Made by a program: the position numbers and the translations under genes. Below are positions 1-5,211 of a stretch of DNA of 6,942 nucleotides, piece by piece (the stretch's first letter is position 1; each line of letters starts with the position of its first letter). The notes beneath the pieces were generated by a model. The model searched no databases, was not told where the DNA came from, and worked only from the letters and a program-made list of their open reading frames with translations. Origin of the DNA: Bacillota bacterium (GTDB lineage Bacteria > Bacillota > Thermosediminibacteria > Thermosediminibacterales > Thermosediminibacteraceae); the NCBI GenBank assembly GCA_003242255.1, contig QGUT01000087.1:1-6942 (forward strand), written 5' to 3'.

Positions 1-389
1 AAGGCGGATGCTACGCTAAGTGCATAAACCTGTCCAGGGAAAAGGAGCCCCAGATATACGACGCCATTAAATTCGGAGCGGTGCTGGAAAACGTGGTCTA
101 CGACGAAAACACCCGGGAAATCGACTAATACACCCGCGCCATGGTGAAGAGCGCCCTGGAGGGAGAGCTTCAGGGAGTGGAATTCGAAAGGGATCCGGTG
201 TTCGGCCTCATGATACCGAAGAACTGCCCCGGAGTTCCTGCAGAAATTTTAAATCCGAAAAACACCTGGCCCGATAAAAAATCCTACGACGACACCGCAA
301 GAAAACTTGCCCGGAGCTTTGCGGACAACTTTAAAAAGTTTTCCCGGGAGATGCCGGAACTGGAAGCTTTCGGCCCTATCGCCCATTAA
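1..389 (+). pseudogene. pckA: ATP-type phosphoenolpyruvate carboxykinase, 5'-truncated by window, internal deletion plus in-frame stop
   Basis: The intact enzyme converts oxaloacetate and ATP to phosphoenolpyruvate, ADP and CO2 in the cytosol (gluconeogenesis or, in some anaerobes, the reverse anaplerotic direction). Reading from base 3 gives GGCYAKCINLSREKEPQ, then AIKFGAVLENVV and DENTREID, the segment just after the kinase-2 region of ATP-PEPCK. A TAA stop follows at 126-128. The same frame then continues with YTRAMVKSALEGELQ, DPVFGLMIPKNCPGVP, EILNPKNTW and DNFKKF, which is the family C-terminus, ending at TAA 387-389. Compared from memory with the E. coli enzyme, roughly residues 325-460 are missing, including nucleotide-binding and active-site segments, so no functional enzyme could be made from this copy. 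The ATG at 141 has no Shine-Dalgarno sequence, so the distal part is unlikely to be an independent gene. The family assignment is very secure. Whether the lesion is biological or an assembly collapse cannot be decided from this sequence alone. Confidence 0.9.
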
Positions 390-423
390 AAAAACTAGCA
401 GCTTCTCTGGCTGCTAGTTTTTT
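389..423. terminator. Bidirectional intrinsic terminator between pckA and spoVT
   Basis: CTAGCAGC (395-402) pairs perfectly with GCTGCTAG (410-417) across a 7-base loop. The stem is flanked by an A-run on the left (388-394) and a T-run on the right (418-423), so it can extend to 14 bp and has a U-tract in both directions. It starts at the pckA stop codon and ends three bases before the stop of spoVT, and so can serve both convergent genes. Confidence 0.93.
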
Positions 424-425
424 CA

Positions 426-989
426 TCAGGAGATGTTCATCTGCCTTGAGAAGAAGCCCGCCGCCGTTTCCGCTGCCTTCAATTCCAATTCCCCCATGGT
501 GACGTTCGGATCTTTCGACAGCAGGATCACGGCCCCTATAGGATCGCCTTCAGCTATTATGGGGACTATAACCTGGCTGGTGTATTTTATTTTCCCCTCC
601 TCTTCGTCCGCCGTTATCTTCACGTATTCCTTCTCGCTGGTCTTCTTTATGAGTACGGTCTTTCGCTCTTCCAGGATGGCCTCGATATCGGAACTTATCG
701 ACTTATCCAGGAGTTCCTTCTTGGGAGTTCCGGCCACCGCAATTATCGAATCCCGGTCAGATATGCACGCGATATGGCCCAGGGAATCGTGGAAGGCTTC
801 CACGTATTCTTTGGCGAAGTCGGCCAGCTCCCCGATAGGCGAATATTTCTTTAAAATGACTTCACCTTCGCGGTCAGTAAATATTTCAAGAGGGTCTCCT
901 TCGCGGATTCTGAGGGTTCTCCTAATTTCTTTTGGAATTACAACTCGCCCTAATTCATCAATACGTCGCACAATCCCCGTTGCTTTCAA
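426..989 (-). CDS. spoVT: Stage V sporulation protein T, AbrB-family transcriptional regulator
   Basis: SpoVT is a DNA-binding regulator that acts in the forespore, tuning late (sigma-G-dependent) gene expression and spore properties. The 187-residue protein has an N-terminal AbrB/SpoVT swapped-hairpin DNA-binding domain at about 1-50 (GIVRRIDELGRVVIPKEIRR, then REGDPLEIF) and a C-terminal GAF-like domain at about 55-185, ending with the family segments GDPIGAVILLSKD and KAAETAAGF. Length and sequence agree closely with Bacillus subtilis SpoVT (178 residues from memory). The start is TTG (987-989), chosen because AAGGAGGG lies 6 bases upstream and because it gives the conserved MKATGIVRR N-terminus. 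It lies 67 bases downstream of mfd on the same strand, the usual Firmicute mfd-spoVT order, but a sigma-G-like promoter in that gap suggests it can be transcribed on its own in the forespore. Its 3' end abuts the shared terminator. Confidence 0.97.
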   Translation of the reverse strand: MKATGIVRRIDELGRVVIPKEIRRTLRIREGDPLEIFTDREGEVILKKYSPIGELADFAKEYVEAFHDSLGHIACISDRDSIIAVAGTPKKELLDKSISSDIEAILEERKTVLIKKTSEKEYVKITADEEEGKIKYTSQVIVPIIAEGDPIGAVILLSKDPNVTMGELELKAAETAAGFFSRQMNIS

Positions 990-995
990 TGTCTT

Positions 996-1003
996 CCCTC
1001 CTT
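996..1003 (-). promoter_or_regulatory. Ribosome binding site deciding the TTG start of spoVT
   Basis: On the minus strand AAGGAGGG is followed by 6 bases and then TTG. This near-perfect Shine-Dalgarno sequence supports the non-ATG start. Confidence 0.88.
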
Positions 1004-1032
1004 AATTTCGAACCAAAGATTTTTCTCAAAGA

Positions 1033-1063
1033 TAGTATACAACCCGGCAACCTATTTTATTCA
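1033..1063 (-). promoter_or_regulatory. Sigma-G-type promoter for spoVT
   Basis: On the minus strand TGAATA (1058-1063) is followed by an 18-base spacer and TATACTA (1033-1039). From memory the Bacillus sigma-G consensus is TGAATA, 17-18 bases, CATACTA, so 12 of 13 positions agree. B. subtilis spoVT is known to be a sigma-G gene. The -35 box overlaps the mfd stop codon (1057-1059). Predicted transcription start is near 1025, giving a leader of about 35 bases. The -10 could also be read by sigma-A, but the -35 is far from TTGACA. Confidence 0.75.
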
Positions 1064-4000
1064 TTGGAGGGAAGTTGTAGTAATTCCGCCATCTCCCTTA
1101 ACACTTCTGCAATTTTAAACAGCAATTTGTAGCCTGCTAAATTTCGAATCTTGAAGATGAACGAGGGAACGGCCGTGCCCTGAAACGTCACCTTATTTTT
1201 GAAAGCCTCTCTCAAAGCTAAAAACTGCTCCGGCGAAAGGGCCCCGGCGGACTGGAACTTGAAGACGACTGCATCGGTTTGCTGGATGATGCTCGAAAGC
1301 TTCAATTTTTTCGCCAGCACCCTCAAGCGAGCCACCCAGAGCAGATTCCGGGCAGGCTCGGGCATATCGCCGAACCTATCTTCAATTTCTTCCTCCAGGT
1401 CGTCGGCTTCCGAAAGGCTTTCCACCGCTGCAACCCGCCGGTACACGTCGATCTTCTGGGCGGCATTGCTGATATAATCGTCGGGGATATAGGCGCTGAG
1501 CTTAAGATCGATGACGGGCTGAATCTCTTCCTCTTCCGGTTCGCCCCTGAGTTCCCGGACCGCCTCCGCCAGGAGCTTGCAGTAAAGGTCGTACCCCACC
1601 GCCATCATGTGGCCGTGCTGTTCGGCGCCGAGGATGTTGCCGGCCCCTCGGATTTCCAGGTCCCTCAGGGCAATTTTAAAGCCCGCGCCGAATTCGGTAA
1701 AGTCCCTTATGGCGGCCAACCGCTTTTCGGCCGTCTCGTTCAAAGCCTTGTCTTTTCTATAGGTGAAGTACGCGAAGGCCTGGGCGCTGGACCGGCCTAC
1801 CCGTCCCCTCAGTTGGTAGAGCTGGGAAAGGCCAAAGCGGTCGGACGAAACGACGATTAGGGTGTTGACGTTGGGTATATCCAGCCCCGTCTCGATTATG
1901 GTGGTGCATACCAGCACGTCGTACTTGTGCTCGTAGAAGTCCATCATCACCTCTTCCAATTCGCTTTCCCTCATCTTCCCGTGGGCCACGGCTATCCGCG
2001 CTTCGGGCACTATTTCGGAAAGCCTCCTCGCCTCTTCGTAGATGGTGTTCACCACGTTGTAGACGTAGTAGACCTGCCCGCCTCTCGAAAGCTCCCTTAT
2101 TATGGCGTCTCTCACCAGGGAATCGCTGTATTCCACCACATAGGTCTGGACCGGATAGCGGTTTTCCGGGGGCGTCTCGATTATGCTCATATCCCTGATT
2201 CCGGTCATGGCCATGTGGAGCGTCCTGGGAATAGGGGTGGCGGTCAAGGTGAGCACGTCCACGTTCTTTTTCAGCTGCTTTAACTTCTCCTTGTGCGCCA
2301 CGCCGAACCGCTGCTCTTCGTCTATGATGAGAAGGCCCAGGTCTTTGAATTTTACGTCCTTCTGCAGCAACCGGTGGGTGCCGATGATGATGTCTATAGC
2401 CCCAGCTTTTAAATCCTTCAATATGGCCTTCTGCTGGGCCTTCGACTTAAACCGGCTTATGACCTCTACTTTCACCGGAAAAGGCGCGAACCTTTCCGAA
2501 AAGGTGCGGTAATGCTGTTCCGCCAGAATGGTGGTGGGCACCAGCACCGCCACCTGCTTGGAGTCCATCACCGCCTTGAAGGCCGCCCTCATGGCCACTT
2601 CGGTCTTCCCGTACCCCACGTCCCCGCAGAGGAGCCTATCCATGCATTTGTCGCTTTCCATATCCCTCTTTACTTCTTCTATAGCCGTAAGCTGGTCGGG
2701 GGTCTCCTCGTAGGGGAACATTTCCTCGAACTCCTTCTGCCACACCGTGTCGGGGGAAAAGGCAAAGCCTTTCATGGCCTGCCTGGCGGCGTAAAGCTCC
2801 AGGAGTTCCTTTGCCATCTGCTTTACCGATTCTTTGACTTTGGCTTTGGCCTTTGCCCATTCGCCGCTGCCCAGTTTGTTGAGCTTCGGAGGCTTATCTT
2901 CGGGGCTCACGTACTTGTGCAGCATCTCCACCTGTTCGGTGGGGACGTAGAGTTTGTCCCCGCCGGCGTACTGGAGGGCAAAGTAATCCTTCTTCTGCCC
3001 GTCCACTTCCAGGGTCTCGATCCCCAGGTACCTCCCTATGCCGTGGGAAATGTGCACCACGTAATCGCCCACCGACAGCTCTTCTATGGAATGGATCTTC
3101 TTGCCTCCTGTCCGCAGTTTGGGCCTTTTAGCCTTTATCTTGGGCTTTCCGTAGATGTCCTGGTCGGAGATCAAGGCGAACTTTATCTCCGGAATCAGAA
3201 AACCTTTTTCCACGGAACCCGGCGTGATCACCACATTCCCCGGCAAAAGCTCTCCCTCTACCGAACCCGTGAATACCGCACTCACGCCCTTTTCTTCCAG
3301 GGCTTTTTTCAGGTGAAGGCCCCTTTCCCCCGTCCCCGACAGGATCAGTATCCGGTACCCTTTTTTCTTCAGATCGCCGATCTCTTCCACGAGAAGATCC
3401 GCCTTCCCGTGGAAAGTGGCCACCGACCGGAACTGGAAAGAGTAAAGACCTCTCACGTCGAATTCCCCGGGAATCCTGGGCAACATGGAAATGTAGACGG
3501 TCTGGGCCTTTAAAAGATTTTCCAGGACCTCAAAGGGCGGATAGTACATTTCCGCAACCGAAGGGAGGACTTCTCCTTTCTCCAGAAGCCCTTTGTACGT
3601 CTCTTCTATCTCGAAGGTGGTGTTTTTGGCACTCTCCACTATCTTCCCCGGCTCCACCAGGATCACCACCGGGGAAGAGGAAAAATAATCCGCGATCGAA
3701 GAAAGGCGCGGGTAAAAGTGGGAAATGTAGAGCTGGGCCGATTCGAAGAGCACGCCACTTTCCAGCTTTTCTATGTGTTCGTTGATCTTTTCTTCCAGCT
3801 TTTGGGCCTCACTGAGGGAGGCCGTCCGCTCGAAGGCTGCTTTCCTTTCTTCCATCTCGCGGGCTATGCTTACGGCCGCCTTATTCGCCGTTTCCCTGTC
3901 GAATACCATCTCCCTCGCGGGAAAAATGTAAACTTCCTGGAGCTTTTCGATGGAGCGCTGGTCCTCCACCGAAAATTCCCGGATGGAGTCCACCTCGTCC

Positions 4001-4590
4001 CCAAAAAATTCGATGCGGTAGGGGTTTTCCTCGGTCATGGGGTATACGTCCACGATTCCGCCCCTCACCGCATACTGGCCGGGTCCTTCGACTATGTCCA
4101 CCCTCTCGTATCCCATAAACGAAAGCTTCATCGCCATTTCCTCGAGCGGCATCGTTTCCCCGACGGCCAGCCGAATTGTGAATTTTTTAACAATTTCAGG
4201 CAGCACCATCTTGTTGATCAGGGCCTGCAATGGGGCTACGACTACCGGACTCTCACCTTCGAGCAGCATCTTCATCACTTTCAGCCTGTGCGACGTGAAT
4301 TCCGGGCTTTTGGCCACCGTCTCGTAAGGTATGACCGAACTGGCGGGAAAAAGGGCCACATTTTTAGGCCCGAGGAAAAACGCGAGGTCGTCGGCTATTC
4401 TTCGGGCGTCCAGCGAATCGGGCGCCACCACCAAGGCGGGCCTGGAACTTTCCTTCCTGATGGCAGCGATCAGGAAGGCCCGCTGCGAATCCGAAAGCCC
4501 GTAGGCGAAAAGTCCCGAAGTTCCCCCTTTCAATTCTTCGATGAGCTTTTTTAATTCGTTCAACTCTCGAGACAAAATTCGCACATCCAT
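1057..4590 (-). CDS. mfd: Transcription-repair coupling factor Mfd
   Basis: Mfd is a cytosolic ATP-dependent DNA translocase that binds RNA polymerase stalled at lesions, dislodges it and recruits UvrA for nucleotide excision repair. The 1177-residue protein is full length. Residues 1-350 are the UvrB-like region: at 30-40, where UvrB has its Walker A, this protein reads YGLSDSQRAFL, so that fold is ATP-dead as expected for Mfd. Residues 502-570 are the CarD-like RNA-polymerase interaction domain (VGDYVVHISHGIGRYLG). The translocase motor spans about 625-960, with Walker A GDVGYGKTE (656-664), DEEQ box (757-760), TATPIPRT (783-790), TTIIETGLDIPN (896-907) and motif VI QLRGRVGRS (926-934). The TRG motif is at about 966-1003 (ALRDLEIRGAGNILG, EQHGHM), and the C-terminal D7 regulatory domain at about 1025-1160. 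The ATG start has AAGGGAG 5 bases upstream (4596-4602). A sigma-A promoter lies about 90 bases upstream. Nothing is missing or truncated. Confidence 0.99.
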   Translation of the reverse strand: MDVRILSRELNELKKLIEELKGGTSGLFAYGLSDSQRAFLIAAIRKESSRPALVVAPDSLDARRIADDLAFFLGPKNVALFPASSVIPYETVAKSPEFTSHRLKVMKMLLEGESPVVVAPLQALINKMVLPEIVKKFTIRLAVGETMPLEEMAMKLSFMGYERVDIVEGPGQYAVRGGIVDVYPMTEENPYRIEFFGDEVDSIREFSVEDQRSIEKLQEVYIFPAREMVFDRETANKAAVSIAREMEERKAAFERTASLSEAQKLEEKINEHIEKLESGVLFESAQLYISHFYPRLSSIADYFSSSPVVILVEPGKIVESAKNTTFEIEETYKGLLEKGEVLPSVAEMYYPPFEVLENLLKAQTVYISMLPRIPGEFDVRGLYSFQFRSVATFHGKADLLVEEIGDLKKKGYRILILSGTGERGLHLKKALEEKGVSAVFTGSVEGELLPGNVVITPGSVEKGFLIPEIKFALISDQDIYGKPKIKAKRPKLRTGGKKIHSIEELSVGDYVVHISHGIGRYLGIETLEVDGQKKDYFALQYAGGDKLYVPTEQVEMLHKYVSPEDKPPKLNKLGSGEWAKAKAKVKESVKQMAKELLELYAARQAMKGFAFSPDTVWQKEFEEMFPYEETPDQLTAIEEVKRDMESDKCMDRLLCGDVGYGKTEVAMRAAFKAVMDSKQVAVLVPTTILAEQHYRTFSERFAPFPVKVEVISRFKSKAQQKAILKDLKAGAIDIIIGTHRLLQKDVKFKDLGLLIIDEEQRFGVAHKEKLKQLKKNVDVLTLTATPIPRTLHMAMTGIRDMSIIETPPENRYPVQTYVVEYSDSLVRDAIIRELSRGGQVYYVYNVVNTIYEEARRLSEIVPEARIAVAHGKMRESELEEVMMDFYEHKYDVLVCTTIIETGLDIPNVNTLIVVSSDRFGLSQLYQLRGRVGRSSAQAFAYFTYRKDKALNETAEKRLAAIRDFTEFGAGFKIALRDLEIRGAGNILGAEQHGHMMAVGYDLYCKLLAEAVRELRGEPEEEEIQPVIDLKLSAYIPDDYISNAAQKIDVYRRVAAVESLSEADDLEEEIEDRFGDMPEPARNLLWVARLRVLAKKLKLSSIIQQTDAVVFKFQSAGALSPEQFLALREAFKNKVTFQGTAVPSFIFKIRNLAGYKLLFKIAEVLREMAELLQLPSNE

Positions 4591-4676
4591 CTTTTCTCCC
4601 TTTGCTTTTATAAATATATTTTTTAATTTTCTGATAAATATTAGGGCATCGTTTTGTTTCCAAAAACTATGTATTT

Positions 4677-4705
4677 ATTATATAAAATATTACTCCTTCT
4701 GACAA
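4677..4705 (-). promoter_or_regulatory. Sigma-A promoter for mfd
   Basis: On the minus strand TTGTCA (4700-4705) is followed by exactly 17 bases and TATAAT (4677-4682): five of six -35 bases and all six -10 bases match the vegetative consensus. The -35 box lies inside the last codons of the upstream gene and the stop codon (4690-4692) lies in the spacer. Predicted start near 4670 gives an AT-rich leader of about 80 bases before mfd, so mfd need not depend on read-through from the small membrane-protein gene. Confidence 0.8.
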
Positions 4706-5097
4706 CTCAGCTTCATCACCCAGTGGTTCCAGCCCGCGTGGAGGGCGCAGGCCACAAAAATCCCGGCCGGCAGGCTTTTGAAATATCCCCACGCCAGGAC
4801 CGTTACAGACCCGAAAAGGGTTTGGCTCAACACCGCCAATATACCCGCGATCGCCGCCCTCCTATCCCCCTTTTTCCTGACGTCGTATACAGCCTCCACC
4901 GTCCCGAAAATGAAGTGGGATAAAATCAGGTTTCCTCCCAAAACTGCCGCCGCCGACGTCTTCAGCACTTCTTCGACCACCGGCCCTGCGAATATTACAG
5001 CCCTCATTTTCGAATATTTGGCGAGTTGGGTGTTCAGAGCCATAGCCAAAAAGGCCGAAGAGACGCCTGCCAGCATTCCGGCCGCCGCTTCTATCAA
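4690..5097 (-). CDS. Small polytopic membrane protein with PrsW/CPBP-type intramembrane protease motifs
   Basis: I do not recognise this as a named gene. The 135-residue product is strongly hydrophobic with about four membrane segments. Numbered from the TTG chosen here, it carries EEVLK (EExxK, 42-46), FGTVE (FxxxE, 64-68) and HAGWNH (120-125), the last two in or beside predicted membrane segments. In order and spacing these resemble the EExxK, FxxxE and His motifs of PrsW (M82) proteases, with HxxxN as in the related CPBP/CAAX families. It is much shorter than typical PrsW (about 200 or more residues), so it may be a minimal member or a non-proteolytic relative. The start is the TTG at 5095-5097, because GGAGG (5106-5110) lies 8 bases upstream. 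A TTG at 5110-5112 would add five residues (140 aa) but has only a weak GGA before it. It lies upstream of mfd on the same strand and diverges from the polymerase gene. Substrate and role are unknown. Confidence 0.7.
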   Translation of the reverse strand: MIEAAAGMLAGVSSAFLAMALNTQLAKYSKMRAVIFAGPVVEEVLKTSAAAVLGGNLILSHFIFGTVEAVYDVRKKGDRRAAIAGILAVLSQTLFGSVTVLAWGYFKSLPAGIFVACALHAGWNHWVMKLSCQKE

Positions 5098-5105
5098 CGC
5101 TCCAG

Positions 5106-5110
5106 CCTCC
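5106..5110 (-). promoter_or_regulatory. Ribosome binding site for the small membrane protein
   Basis: GGAGG on the minus strand, 8 bases before the TTG at 5095-5097. It favours that start over the in-frame TTG at 5110-5112, whose codon immediately adjoins it and so would place this site inside the gene. Confidence 0.6.
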
Positions 5111-5146
5111 AATTTTCCGTCTTCATATTAAATTTTTCCCCAAATT

Positions 5147-5173
5147 ACCTGTTTTAAAAATCGGGGAACAGGT
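5147..5173. repeat. Inverted repeat spanning the polymerase promoter
   Basis: ACCTGTT (5147-5153) and AACAGGT (5167-5173) are exact inverted copies 13 bases apart, between the predicted -35 region and the -10 box of the plus-strand polymerase gene. A second, interleaved pair, TTCCCC (5136-5141) and GGGGAA (5163-5168), shares two bases with it. The arms sit about 20 bases apart centre to centre (two helical turns), which would suit a dimeric regulator. No regulator is identified, and short dyads in AT-rich DNA can be chance. Confidence 0.4.
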
Positions 5174-5180
5174 ATATAAT
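5152..5180 (+). promoter_or_regulatory. Probable sigma-A promoter of the polymerase gene
   Basis: TATAAT (5175-5180) is a perfect -10 box. At 17-base spacing the -35 position is TTTTAA (5152-5157), only about half matching TTGACA, which suggests a weak or activator-dependent promoter. Predicted start is near 5187, inside the palindrome at 5185-5200, leaving a very short leader of about 25 bases. Confidence 0.6.
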
Positions 5181-5184
5181 ATTT

Positions 5185-5200
5185 CCAAACAAATGTTTGG
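5185..5200. promoter_or_regulatory. Perfect palindrome at the transcription start and RBS; LexA-box-like candidate operator
   Basis: CCAAACA and TGTTTGG are exact inverted copies around a central AA. The inner 14 bases, CAAAC-AAAT-GTTTG, have the layout of the Gram-positive LexA/DinR box (CGAAC, four bases, GTTCG), differing by one symmetric G-to-A change in each half. It covers the predicted transcription start and its last two bases are the first two of the Shine-Dalgarno GGAG. As RNA it could fold into a 6-bp hairpin that hides part of the ribosome binding site. The symmetry is seen directly; LexA or any other binder is inference. Confidence 0.5.
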
Positions 5201-5202
5201 AG
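5199..5202 (+). promoter_or_regulatory. Ribosome binding site of the polymerase gene
   Basis: GGAG, 9 bases before the ATG at 5212. In-frame ATGs at 5203 and 5206 are too close to be served by it, and the conserved DnaE N-terminus begins at the 5212 start, so 5212 is preferred. Confidence 0.65.
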
Positions 5203-5211
5203 ATGATGGTC

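Noticed and set aside
141..389. Open frame of 82 codons starting at ATG 141 as an independent small gene
   Set aside because: It is the C-terminal piece of ATP-PEPCK in the same frame as the upstream piece, and there is no Shine-Dalgarno sequence before ATG 141.
433..1005. 190-codon plus-strand open frame opposite spoVT
   Set aside because: The opposite strand encodes unmistakable SpoVT with RBS and promoter; this frame is Ser/Ile-rich mirror sequence.
2512..3513. 333-codon plus-strand open frame
   Set aside because: It lies entirely antisense to the strongly conserved mfd; its His/Phe/Pro/Leu-rich composition is typical of a mirror frame, with no recognisable domain.
3718..4554. 278-codon plus-strand open frame
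   Set aside because: Antisense to the UvrB-like part of mfd, with no domain and shadow-type composition.
4651..4664. Possible small hairpin TTTTG/CAAAA in the mfd leader
   Set aside because: Only five mostly A-T pairs and no following U-tract on the minus strand; not a credible terminator or riboswitch.
4654..4923. 89-codon plus-strand open frame across the mfd leader and membrane-protein gene
   Set aside because: It covers a sigma-A promoter and a minus-strand gene with its own RBS, and shows no recognisable product.
5203..5211. Earlier in-frame ATGs (5203, 5206) as the polymerase start
   Set aside because: GGAG immediately adjoins ATG 5203, too close to act, and the family N-terminus begins at ATG 5212.
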